The notes beneath the pieces were generated by a model that worked only from the letters and a program-made list of their open reading frames with translations, had not been told where the DNA came from and did no database searches. A stretch of 64,000 nucleotides of DNA from Aliiroseovarius sp. M344. GTDB lineage: Bacteria; Pseudomonadota; Alphaproteobacteria; Rhodobacterales; Rhodobacteraceae. Where the stretch lies: the NCBI RefSeq assembly GCF_025140835.1, contig NZ_CP081153.1, positions 2,947,001 to 3,011,000 of the forward strand. The letters are read 5' to 3'. Positions 9,000-17,223 of the stretch are shown here, in pieces; the first letter of the stretch is position 1; the number at the start of each line of letters is the position of its first letter. The translations under genes and the position numbers were made by a program.

Positions 9000-11147
9000 A
9001 TGTTTGACGTAACTAAAAAATCGATGGAGTGGGGCGAAGAAACCCTCACTCTGGAAACGGGCAAAGTTGCCCGTCAGGCCGACGGCACCGTGATCGCCAC
9101 ACTGGGCGAAACATCCGTCATGGCCAACGTGACCTTCGCGAAGTCGCAGAAGCCCGGTCAGGACTTCTTCCCGCTGACAGTTCACTACAACGAGAAATAC
9201 TATGCCGCAGGTAAAATCCCCGGTGGCTTTTTCAAACGCGAAGCGCGTCCGACCGAAAAAGAGACGCTGACATCGCGTCTGATCGACCGTCCGATCCGCC
9301 CGCTGTTTGTCCCCGGCTTCAAAAACGAAGTGCTGGTGATTTGCACCGTGCTGAGCCACGACCTTGTTAATGATCCTGACATCGTTGCCATGATCGCCGC
9401 CTCGGCCGCATTGACCATTTCGGGCGCGCCCTTCATGGGTCCGATTGCCGCGGCACGTGTTGGCTTTGAAGACGGTGAATACGTTCTGAACCCGACTTGC
9501 GACGACATGCACCAGCTGCGCAACAACCCAGACCAGCGTCTGGACCTTGTTGTGGCCGGTACAAAAGACGCCGTGATGATGGTTGAATCGGAAGCTTACG
9601 AACTGACAGAAGCTGAAATGCTGGGTGCCGTGAACTTCGCGCACAAAGAAATTCAGCCGGTGATCGACCTGATCATTGATCTGGCCGAAGACGCTGCGAA
9701 AGAACCTTTCGATTATCAGCCTGCTGACTACTCGGACCTTTATGCCGCTGTTAAAGCCGTTGGCGAAGACAAGATCCGTACAGCTTACGGCAACACTGAC
9801 AAACAGGAACGCGTTGCGGCCCTGTCGGTTGCCAAAGAGGAAATCGTTGCCGCTCTGACTGAAGAGCAGCAGGAAGACGAGAACCTTGGTTCGGCTCTGA
9901 AGAAACTGGAAAGCTCGGTTGTCCGCGGTGACGTGGTGAAAACCGGCAAACGCATCGACGGCCGTGCGCTGGACACAGTGCGCCCGATCGTTTCGGAAGC
10001 AGGCATCCTGCCCCGTACGCACGGTTCGGCTTTGTTCACACGTGGCGAAACTCAGGGTCTGGTTGTGACCACTCTGGGCACCGGCGACGACGAACAGATG
10101 ATCGACGCGCTGACCGGCACCTACAAGTCGAACTTCATGCTGCACTACAACTTCCCGCCCTACTCGGTCGGTGAAGTTGGCCGCTTCGGCTTCACAGGAC
10201 GTCGCGAAATCGGTCACGGCAAGCTGGCTTGGCGTGCGTTGCAGGCGGTTCTGCCATCGGCCACCGACTTCCCTTACACGATCCGCGTTGTGTCCGAGAT
10301 CACCGAGTCGAACGGCTCGTCCTCGATGGCATCGGTCTGTGGTGGTTCGCTGTCCATGATGGACGCGGCTGTTCCGCTGAAAGCACCGGTTGCTGGTGTG
10401 GCCATGGGTCTGATCCTGGAAGAGGACGGCTCTTACGCTGTTCTGACCGACATTCTGGGTGACGAAGATCACCTGGGTGACATGGACTTCAAAGTGGCTG
10501 GTACCGAAGACGGCATCACGTCCTTGCAGATGGACATCAAGGTCGCAGGCATCACGCCCGAGATCATGGAGAAGGCCTTGGCTCAAGCCAAAGAAGGCCG
10601 TCTTCATATCCTTGGCGAGATGAACAAGGCGCTGTCCGCTGGCCGCGAAGAGTTCTCGGCACATGCGCCGCGCATCGAAACGATGAACGTTCCAACCGAC
10701 AAGATCCGTGAAGTGATCGGCTCGGGCGGCAAGGTCATCCGCGAGATCGTGGAAGTGTCGGGCGCGAAGGTCGACATCAACGATGACGGCGTTATCAAGA
10801 TCGCATCGCCCAACGGCGACGCCATCCAGAAGGCCTATGACATGATCCACGCGATCGTGGCAGAGCCGGAAGAAGGCGCGATCTACACCGGTAAAGTCGT
10901 GAAGATCGTCGATTTCGGCGCCTTCGTGAACTTCTTCGGCAAGCGCGACGGCCTTGTGCATGTCAGCCAGATCGAAAACCGTCGCCTGAACCATCCCTCG
11001 GACGTCCTGAAGGAAGGCCAGGAAGTGAAAGTCAAACTGCTTGGCTTTGACGATCGCGGCAAGGTACGCCTGTCGATGAAAATCGTTGATCAGGAAACCG
11101 GCGAAGAGATCGCTCCTGAGCAGAAGAAAAAAGACGAAGACGCGTAA
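9000..11147 (+). CDS. pnp: Polyribonucleotide nucleotidyltransferase (PNPase)
   Basis: A 715-residue phosphorolytic 3'-5' exoribonuclease that degrades mRNA and adds heteropolymeric tails. Domain order is complete: the first RNase PH-like core (about 10-145), a helical domain, the second RNase PH core (about 315-540, including [10 protein letters not shown] and [14 protein letters not shown]), a KH domain with the IGSGGKVI loop, and a C-terminal S1 domain ([21 protein letters not shown]). An AGGAAAA ribosome site precedes the start, and a terminator follows. The 728-codon open frame on the opposite strand is a shadow produced by codon bias. Confidence 0.98.
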   Translation: MFDVTKKSMEWGEETLTLETGKVARQADGTVIATLGETSVMANVTFAKSQKPGQDFFPLTVHYNEKYYAAGKIPGGFFKREARPTEKETLTSRLIDRPIRPLFVPGFKNEVLVICTVLSHDLVNDPDIVAMIAASAALTISGAPFMGPIAAARVGFEDGEYVLNPTCDDMHQLRNNPDQRLDLVVAGTKDAVMMVESEAYELTEAEMLGAVNFAHKEIQPVIDLIIDLAEDAAKEPFDYQPADYSDLYAAVKAVGEDKIRTAYGNTDKQERVAALSVAKEEIVAALTEEQQEDENLGSALKKLESSVVRGDVVKTGKRIDGRALDTVRPIVSEAGILPRTHGSALFTRGETQGLVVTTLGTGDDEQMIDALTGTYKSNFMLHYNFPPYSVGEVGRFGFTGRREIGHGKLAWRALQAVLPSATDFPYTIRVVSEITESNGSSSMASVCGGSLSMMDAAVPLKAPVAGVAMGLILEEDGSYAVLTDILGDEDHLGDMDFKVAGTEDGITSLQMDIKVAGITPEIMEKALAQAKEGRLHILGEMNKALSAGREEFSAHAPRIETMNVPTDKIREVIGSGGKVIREIVEVSGAKVDINDDGVIKIASPNGDAIQKAYDMIHAIVAEPEEGAIYTGKVVKIVDFGAFVNFFGKRDGLVHVSQIENRRLNHPSDVLKEGQEVKVKLLGFDDRGKVRLSMKIVDQETGEEIAPEQKKKDEDA

Positions 11148-11170
11148 TTCGCTGAACGTTTATTAAAGAA

Positions 11171-11199
11171 AGCCCCGGTGTTTCCACCGGGGCTTTTTT
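11171..11199 (+). terminator. pnp intrinsic terminator
   Basis: A 10-bp perfect stem AGCCCCGGTG / CACCGGGGCT with a TTTC loop and a six-base T run lies 23 bp after the pnp stop. Confidence 0.93.
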
Positions 11200-11247
11200 G
11201 TCAATGCTGGAAGAGCGACGCCGCAAAGGCTATCGGCACCAGACTTA

Positions 11248-11793
11248 CTAGGCCACTTTTTTGCGGCGACGTGTCAAAGCCATACCACCAAGCGCTGTCA
11301 GCAGCAGTACGCCACCGGCCGGTACAGGAACAGGTGATGGCGTTTCACCGCCTGGCGTTGTTGTCACGTGGCTGAGACGACATTCCACTTCGCAGCCCGA
11401 AAGCAGCGAATTTGTTTGCAGATCAGTCCAGACCAGTTTGGTCAGGTCAGCGATGTTCTGGAAGAAATAGTGCGACACAGCCGCAGTTCCGCCAACTCCG
11501 AACTTCAAGATGAAATATCCGGGAGTATTCGGGCTAACATCAACGAAGTAATTCCCGACGTCATCACGCGAGAAATCCCCCGTTTCAATTTTGCTCTGAA
11601 CAGAAAGCGTATTGACATCAACATTTGCGATTGATGCCAATGCGGCAAGTTCCGATGCATCCCCGGAATTGACGCTCGCTGCGCCAAGCAGCGTATCGGG
11701 CGTATAAGTCGCAGCGCTAGCTGCACCCACCATACTGAAAATTGACAGTACAGAGGTAACCGCAACACCCTTTAATGTGGTTGCTAGAGACAT
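11248..11793 (-). CDS. VPLPA-CTERM-type sorted exported protein
   Basis: A 181-residue protein. It has an N-terminal signal peptide (about 1-28, ending GAASA) and a secreted domain of about 120 residues with one CEVEC cysteine pair. The C-terminal tail has the three-part sorting architecture: PSPVPVPAGG motif, hydrophobic helix VLLLTALGGMAL, basic TRRRKK. This matches the VPLPA-CTERM variant of PEP-CTERM signals, which exosortase/archaeosortase-type enzymes process in bacteria that make exopolysaccharide. The domain itself resembles no family I can name. The start at 11793 has a GGAGGGG ribosome site. No exosortase gene is in the window. Confidence 0.75.
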   Translation of the reverse strand: MSLATTLKGVAVTSVLSIFSMVGAASAATYTPDTLLGAASVNSGDASELAALASIANVDVNTLSVQSKIETGDFSRDDVGNYFVDVSPNTPGYFILKFGVGGTAAVSHYFFQNIADLTKLVWTDLQTNSLLSGCEVECRLSHVTTTPGGETPSPVPVPAGGVLLLTALGGMALTRRRKKVA

Positions 11794-12114
11794 GGTCCCC
11801 TCCTTCAAATTTTAGGTATGTTGATCATAGCGCGCCACATTCTCGCCACAAACAACAATTTAACAAAAGGACCATTCATTGGAGATCGCGGGATACTAAT
11901 ACAATTTTAACAAGTAAAGTTGGGCCCTCAGCGCAAACAAGAGGTGAAATAAGGTAGTTTGCACATCTATGGAGAGCCTTCGCCCCCGCCGACGTCGAGT
12001 GATTCGCGCCGACACGGGACATCCAAACCGCATTTCATAAGCACCAGATTTGGGCGACTATTTGCTTCATGTTGAGGCAAGGCCCCGAGGTCGGGACCCT
12101 GCATTGTCGTTTGC
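11794..12114. other. Intergenic region without a supported gene
   Basis: This 321-bp region lies between the VPLPA-CTERM gene (start at 11793) and the end of the PotC-like permease gene. It must contain the VPLPA-CTERM promoter and the 3' end of the ABC operon. An imperfect GC-rich inverted repeat near 12082-12100 could be a weak terminator. No ORF with family similarity and no RNA gene were seen. Confidence 0.5.
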
Positions 12115-13380
12115 TTAGTTGCTTCCGCCTTCGATATTGGACGGCGCGAACACTCCACCGAAGCCGGAGTTGTTCGACGTACCGTCATCAGACGGGACTG
12201 AACTTTCCTCTTCGTTTTGCAGCGTACCAGGTGCAAACACACCGCCAAAACCGGAGTTGTTCGAAGGCTTCGGGGCACCAGTTGCTCCACCATCAGCACC
12301 TTCCGCTGCTGCCTTGGCCGCAGCGTCTTTGGCACGTTGATCCCGCAATTCCTGAATGCGCTTCTGTGTCTCAAGACGCTTTTCTTCTTGCACGTTGGCG
12401 ATGCACTGCTTGGGGCTATAGACGGTCGCCGTGCCGATCACTGCAATCGTCGCAATGGCGACCACAGCGAGGGTAACAGCCGCCGCATTGCCGGTGAAAA
12501 AGCCGGGAAGCTTTACGCCTCCGGTCACATCGCCAACCGTTGCACCTTCCTTGCGAGCCGCGGCAATCACCTCTTTGCGTTTGATGTTTGCCTCGTTGAA
12601 AAGGGCTGCAAAGACAGTCAGCACGACGATCATAAACGCCAAGGCCGAAATCGCTGGCGTAATGCCATATCGGACCTTTTGTGCCAGCTCGATGGTCAGC
12701 GTGGGATACTCACCGAAGGTAAAGGTTGTGGTGTTGTAGTTCTCGAACGACGCCAAGAACGCCAGCACCGCCGCAGACGCAAGTGCTGGACGCATGAACG
12801 GCAGCAAGATCTTGCGGAAGGCTTGGGCATGTGTCGCGCCCAAATCCAGCGCGGCCTCGGTCAGCGCCAAGTCGTAACGCTGCAAACGGGCCACCAGTAC
12901 CAGCATGCAGTAGCTGGCGATGAAGGTGGATTGACCAATGATGGTCAGAAACAGCCCGTTTGACAGGAAGCTGTCGGCACCCAACCCCAGCATCCTGTTG
13001 ATGCGATCCCAGAACACGAGCGTCGAGATACCAAGCACAACACCAGGGATCAGGATCGGCGCAATGATGATCGTATAATAGGTCGCGCGCAGCTTCGGCC
13101 AGATTTGCGTCAACATAAGCGCGCCCGCCAGTCCCATCGACACTGACAGGATGATCGTGCCAATCCCAACGAGGATCGAGTTCTTGATCCCGTTCAGAAT
13201 ACGCTCGTCCTGAAACAGGGCCGAGAACCATTCGAATGTCAGGCATTCCCACGGCGTTGCCCGCGGAAAGCTGGGCGAGTTGAACGCCGTGATCGACATG
13301 ATCACAAGTGGGCCCAGAAGGTAGATAAAGAAGATCGCCAAATAGACCCAGATCGAGATACGTATGACAGAATTGTTCAT
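12115..13380 (-). CDS. Polyamine-type ABC transporter permease with long C-terminal extension
   Basis: A 421-residue protein. Residues 1-265 are a complete PotC-like inner-membrane permease with six helices and the EAA loop EAALDLGATHAQAFRKILLP (175-194) that contacts the ATPase. Family members are usually about 260-290 residues. Here an extra 155 residues follow: a basic linker, a seventh hydrophobic helix (about 298-320), a charged Lys/Glu/Ala-rich coiled-coil-like stretch (330-360), then a low-complexity tail carrying SNNSGFGGVFAP twice (373-384 and 402-413). The stop and downstream region give no sign of a frameshift. It overlaps the upstream permease gene by 4 bp. Substrate (polyamine or other cationic solute) is inferred from family only. 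Confidence 0.85.
   Translation of the reverse strand: MNNSVIRISIWVYLAIFFIYLLGPLVIMSITAFNSPSFPRATPWECLTFEWFSALFQDERILNGIKNSILVGIGTIILSVSMGLAGALMLTQIWPKLRATYYTIIIAPILIPGVVLGISTLVFWDRINRMLGLGADSFLSNGLFLTIIGQSTFIASYCMLVLVARLQRYDLALTEAALDLGATHAQAFRKILLPFMRPALASAAVLAFLASFENYNTTTFTFGEYPTLTIELAQKVRYGITPAISALAFMIVVLTVFAALFNEANIKRKEVIAAARKEGATVGDVTGGVKLPGFFTGNAAAVTLAVVAIATIAVIGTATVYSPKQCIANVQEEKRLETQKRIQELRDQRAKDAAAKAAAEGADGGATGAPKPSNNSGFGGVFAPGTLQNEEESSVPSDDGTSNNSGFGGVFAPSNIEGGSN
12146..12263. repeat. Duplicated 31-bp segment in the permease tail
   Basis: Two 31-bp direct copies (12146-12176 and 12233-12263) encode the repeated NSGFGGVFA peptide. They differ at a few positions, mostly silent, suggesting an old duplication kept under protein-level selection. 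Confidence 0.7.
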
Positions 13381-14306
13381 TTGCCAACATCCCCCATGTT
13401 CACCTTGAACACCCGCATGACTGCCAGAACCAGCAGGATACAGGTCACAAGAAGAACAACCGCATAGGCGGCTCCTTGCGGCCAGTCGCTGTTGTCATTG
13501 AACTGCTGATAAATCAGCTGGGTGAACCACAGGCTCGACGGACCCCCAAGAATCTGTGGGGCGGCCAATGCACCGGCAGACAACATGAAGACCATCGTGC
13601 AACCGGAACTGATGCCCGGTTTCGCGTAAGGGATTACAACCCGTTTATGGATACGCCACCACGGCGCCCCAAGGTCGCGCGCCGCCTCGATCTGATTGTG
13701 ATCCAGACTTTCGATCACGTTATAGATCGGGAAGATCATCAGCAGGATGTAGGCATATCCAAGACCCGCATAAAGCGCGATGTCGTTTCGAATGAAGTCA
13801 AAGGGTGTGTCGAATATCCCTGATCCGACCAGCATGGTATTCAGGACCCCGCTTTCCCCGAAAATGATCCTAAGGGCAAAGGCACGCAGAATTTCGTTGA
13901 TCCAGTAGGGAATGATCAACATCAGCGCGAGTATGCGAATGTGATTGCCCTTGGTTTGGCCCAGATAATAAGCGATGGGGTAGCACAGGATAAGATTGAA
14001 GATGGTCACACAAACCGCCGCAACCAAAGTGCGGAAAAAGACCTTCAGATCAACCGCGTTATAATCCTGACCGCCGCCTTCCGGCCCGAAGATCAGGTAT
14101 TTGTAGTTCTCAAGCGTATAAACGTCTTTCGGTCCGCCGATTTCGGGAGGCGGCAAGTTGGGACGGAAAGAGAAATCGAGCATCGACAGCTGCGGCAGAA
14201 TGATCAGGCCAACAGTCCAGAACAGGACCAAGCCAAGCATCAGTGACCCCATCAGCGTGCCGTTCCGATTGAAGAATTCCTTCAGGAAACTGGGCATCTG
14301 GTTCAC
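13377..14306 (-). CDS. Polyamine-type ABC transporter permease (PotB-like)
   Basis: A 309-residue inner-membrane protein with an N-terminal helix, a periplasmic segment and the binding-protein-dependent transport domain. The EAA motif EAARDLGAPWWRIHKRVVIP marks the ATPase coupling loop. It forms the heteromeric channel with the following permease, whose start overlaps its stop by 4 bp. It lies 2 bp after the ATPase gene, so ATPase-PotB-PotC is one transcription unit. Substrate is inferred from the spermidine/putrescine family and not proven. Confidence 0.9.
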   Translation of the reverse strand: MNQMPSFLKEFFNRNGTLMGSLMLGLVLFWTVGLIILPQLSMLDFSFRPNLPPPEIGGPKDVYTLENYKYLIFGPEGGGQDYNAVDLKVFFRTLVAAVCVTIFNLILCYPIAYYLGQTKGNHIRILALMLIIPYWINEILRAFALRIIFGESGVLNTMLVGSGIFDTPFDFIRNDIALYAGLGYAYILLMIFPIYNVIESLDHNQIEAARDLGAPWWRIHKRVVIPYAKPGISSGCTMVFMLSAGALAAPQILGGPSSLWFTQLIYQQFNDNSDWPQGAAYAVVLLVTCILLVLAVMRVFKVNMGDVGK

Positions 14307-14308
14307 TC

Positions 14309-15421
14309 CTATTCCGCAGCAAGCTCGCCGGCGGGGACCACAACAGCGTTGTCGACCTCATATTCCAGCGTCATGGCTTGTCCGGTATGATCGTCGAAAG
14401 ATTGACCAAGATTGGGGATCGCGACCTTGATTTCCTTGCCACCATCACCGGCCATGAAGATGTTGAACGTGTTGCCTTCAAATTCCTCATGGGTCACTTG
14501 TGCAGTGACAAAATTCGGACCTTTTGAGCCTTTCGGCGCGAGGTCGAGCGCTTCAGGACGAATGAACATCATCGCGTCGTCGCCAACCTTCATTTTCCCC
14601 TGATTCGCTGTCGAAATGCGCGACCGCAGATCACCCGACCGGTTAGTGCGGATTAACGCTTCGTTGCCGTTCACCTCAAGAATCTTGCCGCGAAACACGT
14701 TGTTCTCGCCAACAAATGAGGCCGCAAACGCAGTTGCAGGATCATTATAGATCGCCTTCCCGTCGCCGATTTGGTCGATCACGCCAGCCCGCATGACCGC
14801 GATATCGTCTGACATGGTCAGCGCTTCGCCCTGATCGTGCGTGATATAAATGAATGTAATGCCAACCCGCTTTTGAATTTCCCTAAGCTCGGTGCGCATG
14901 TGCTGGCGCAGCTTCAAGTCCAACGCGGACAATGGCTCATCCAACAACAGGACATGCGGCTCGGCGCACAGCGCACGCGCGATCGCCACACGTTGACGTT
15001 GACCGCCTGACAGTTCGCTGGGCAACTTGTCACCCTGATCCGGCAGCGCGATCATATCCAGTAATTCGTCGGCGCGTTTGCGGCGTTCTTTCGCAGAAGC
15101 GCCTGCAATTTCCATCGAAAATGTAATATTCTCCCAAACCTTCATCAGCGGGAACAGCGCGAGGTTCTGGAAGATCAGGGCCGTCGGCCGCTTGTTCGGC
15201 CCGATGCCCTTCATGTTTTTGCCACCGATCAGCACGTTGCCTTCGCTGGGCTCAAGAAACCCCGATACGGCGCGCAAGATCGTCGTCTTGCCACAGCCAG
15301 AAGGCCCAAGAAACGAAAAGAAATCGCCCCCATTGATGTGCACATTCGCGTCGCGCACCGCGACGAAATCCCCAAAGCGAATCCACAGATTCTCGAGATC
15401 AACGCCAACTCCGGCACTCAT
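14309..15421 (-). CDS. Polyamine-type ABC transporter ATP-binding protein (PotA-like)
   Basis: A 370-residue cytoplasmic ATPase. The Walker A loop GPSGCGKTT is at 39-47, the signature LSGGQ at 137-141 and the Walker B-adjacent DEP at 161-163. A C-terminal TOBE-type regulatory domain follows, as in PotA and FbpC. The start at 15421 is preceded by GGGGAGAAACC; ten more in-frame codons upstream were excluded. It lies downstream of the binding-protein gene, with a strong stem-loop between them, and upstream of the two permeases. Confidence 0.92.
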   Translation of the reverse strand: MSAGVGVDLENLWIRFGDFVAVRDANVHINGGDFFSFLGPSGCGKTTILRAVSGFLEPSEGNVLIGGKNMKGIGPNKRPTALIFQNLALFPLMKVWENITFSMEIAGASAKERRKRADELLDMIALPDQGDKLPSELSGGQRQRVAIARALCAEPHVLLLDEPLSALDLKLRQHMRTELREIQKRVGITFIYITHDQGEALTMSDDIAVMRAGVIDQIGDGKAIYNDPATAFAASFVGENNVFRGKILEVNGNEALIRTNRSGDLRSRISTANQGKMKVGDDAMMFIRPEALDLAPKGSKGPNFVTAQVTHEEFEGNTFNIFMAGDGGKEIKVAIPNLGQSFDDHTGQAMTLEYEVDNAVVVPAGELAAE

Positions 15422-15504
15422 ATGGTTTCTCCCCGTGCACGGTTTCATCACACCCTTCCATCCGGGTGTGGCACCGTGTTTTTTGTTTCAATCGGTATAA
15501 GGTC

Positions 15505-15530
15505 GCTCCCCCACCAGCAGGTGGGGGAGC
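15505..15530 (-). promoter_or_regulatory. Intercistronic stem-loop between binding-protein and ATPase genes
   Basis: An 11-bp perfect stem GCTCCCCCACC / GGTGGGGGAGC with an AGCA loop lies between the binding-protein stop and the ATPase start. On the coding strand it is not followed by a T run. It therefore probably acts as an mRNA stabiliser or partial attenuator, as is common after binding-protein genes that need higher expression than the membrane subunits. Confidence 0.7.
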
Positions 15531-15545
15531 GTTAACTCAAGGCGT

Positions 15546-16679
15546 TTATGCGCTCTTGAACTTGTTGACGAACTCGGTCCGCACGTCCGCATACCAAGGT
15601 GCTTCAGCAGGCCATGGGTTCAGATTGGCCAGGCTTTCACCCGGATAAGCTTCCGAGAAGTTCTTCTTGTAGGTGTCACCCGAATAGGTGTCTGCCCCAA
15701 GAACCGGCGAGTTATAGCCGTGGCTGTCAATCGCGACGCCGGCAGGTTCCTGACGATAGGCATACTCGATGAACGCATAGATCTGGTCCATGTTCTCGGC
15801 GCCCACTGGCATCGACATGCCGTCAACCCAGGCCATCGCGCCTTCAACCGGTGCCTGATAGTGCACAGGCTCGCCCGCAGACTTCAGTGCCAGCGGTGGG
15901 CCGTCCCAAGTCTGACCAACCACAACGCCTTCGTTTAGAAGTCCATTCTTCTGGGTGTCGGCGTCGTTCCAGATCAACTTGATCCGATCCTTGCGCGCCA
16001 CACACCAATCGGTAACCTGACCCCATACGTTACGCATGGTTTCTTCGTCCTCATATGCCGACCAGATCGAGCCCGGCTCCATCTCGCCCGACGCTTCCAT
16101 GTAAAGACCGGCACCCAGCATCATCGAATGGGCACGGCCCATGGTCTTACCAGCGTTTTCTTCCGACCATACGTCACCGTAGCTTGGTGCGTCACCGGCA
16201 GGCAGCCACAGATCGGTACGATAGGCGATACCCTCAGTACCCCAGATATGCGGCAGCCAATGGGCGCCTGCTTCACCGAAGTTCCACGCATCTGTGCCGA
16301 TCTTAGCCATTGCTGGGTTCACGGCATCAATGTTGACTTTTGACAAATCAAAGGGCTGCAGAAGCTCAAGCGGGCCCCACTGAAGCGACCGGTTATTGGT
16401 CGGCGAAATAATATCGAAGCCTTGACCCTTGGTGGCCTTCATCTTGTTGATGATCTCTTCGTTCGAGCCGATGCCGGTATAGTTCACCTTGATCCCGGTC
16501 TCTGCTTCGAAGCCGGCGATGAATTCGGGCGGCAGATAGTCCGACCACATAAGAATATTAACTTCGCCCGACGACGCCAGTGCGCGTTTTACATAAAGCG
16601 GCGTTGCAAGGGCAGCAGCGCCCATGGTGGTTGCCCCTTTCAGCACCGACCGGCGGCTGAACTTGGTATCAGTTGTCAT
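15546..16679 (-). CDS. Polyamine-type ABC transporter substrate-binding protein, Tat-exported
   Basis: A 377-residue periplasmic binding protein of the PotD/PotF family. The N-terminus carries a twin-arginine signal SRRSVLKG followed by a hydrophobic segment and an Ala-rich cleavage region near residue 35. The mature protein begins with VNILMWSDYLPPEFIAGFE, the typical first strand and helix of spermidine/putrescine-type binding proteins. It is the first gene of the importer operon. The 540-bp divergent region upstream, with palindromic operators, probably holds its promoter. Exact ligand unknown. Confidence 0.9.
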   Translation of the reverse strand: MTTDTKFSRRSVLKGATTMGAAALATPLYVKRALASSGEVNILMWSDYLPPEFIAGFEAETGIKVNYTGIGSNEEIINKMKATKGQGFDIISPTNNRSLQWGPLELLQPFDLSKVNIDAVNPAMAKIGTDAWNFGEAGAHWLPHIWGTEGIAYRTDLWLPAGDAPSYGDVWSEENAGKTMGRAHSMMLGAGLYMEASGEMEPGSIWSAYEDEETMRNVWGQVTDWCVARKDRIKLIWNDADTQKNGLLNEGVVVGQTWDGPPLALKSAGEPVHYQAPVEGAMAWVDGMSMPVGAENMDQIYAFIEYAYRQEPAGVAIDSHGYNSPVLGADTYSGDTYKKNFSEAYPGESLANLNPWPAEAPWYADVRTEFVNKFKSA

Positions 16680-17223
16680 GTTGTTCTCCCGTTGAGTTTA
16701 TTTTCTATTTCTTTTTTTGTGCCGCCAGTCTTTGTTATTCTCCCCAGATGAAATAGCGCCAGCTGGTGTCGCCCAATCAGTCCAGTTTGATACAAAACGC
16801 TGTTGGCATGGCTCAGGTAGCAGACAGCTCCCCGCAAGATATGCTTGGTTTTTCTGTTCGCCCCCACTCCTCTGCGTCCCAGTATTGGGGCGCCCTTCCC
16901 GGCGCGCATGCGCATCATTTATCAAGAAAGAATCGTTTTCATGACATGCGTGTCAGAGATGTAAGACAAGTGTCATGCGCCATGGCACGTTCTGTCAACA
17001 CCTTGCCAATCAACTCTTTTTTGGCGATCCGCGCATCGACAGCCAGTTCGCAGCGACGATTTTCATCTACAACTCACCAGAAACCTCCAAGAAAATTCTT
17101 GCTGGTTCGCTGGTTTTACCCGAACGTCCACAAAGATGGTTGGGGCAACCATCGCGACGACTGCGCGGTAAAAAACAGCTTAATGCGGATCAATCGCCAG
17201 GGATGCAAATCGGGAATAACGGC
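16680..17223. other. Divergent regulatory region between ABC importer and sulfatase
   Basis: This 544-bp region separates the divergently transcribed binding-protein and sulfatase genes. It contains a pair of palindromic operator-like sequences (listed separately) and an AT-richer stretch next to the binding-protein gene. The sulfatase frame remains open back to 16975, but without conserved sulfatase residues. No small gene or RNA gene is supported. Confidence 0.5.
16942..16974. promoter_or_regulatory. Two tandem palindromic operator candidates
   Basis: TGACA-TGCG-TGTCA (16942-16955) and GACA-AG-TGTC (16965-16974) share the TGACA/TGTCA half-site. Their centres are 21 bp apart, two helical turns, so dimers would bind the same face of the DNA. 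The regulator is not adjacent and is not identified. Confidence 0.45.

Noticed and set aside
8808..10994. 728-codon open frame antisense to pnp
   Set aside because: It is the mirror of a highly conserved, complete PNPase gene. The His/Arg/Val-rich composition is typical of antisense shadows in G+C-rich genes.
11794..12114. Possible small RNA or gene in the gap
   Set aside because: No promoter-terminator pair, conserved ORF or strong structure was found.
16975..17223. Upstream extension of the sulfatase frame
   Set aside because: The residues have no sulfatase similarity and would cover the operator region; the conserved core starts right after 17224.
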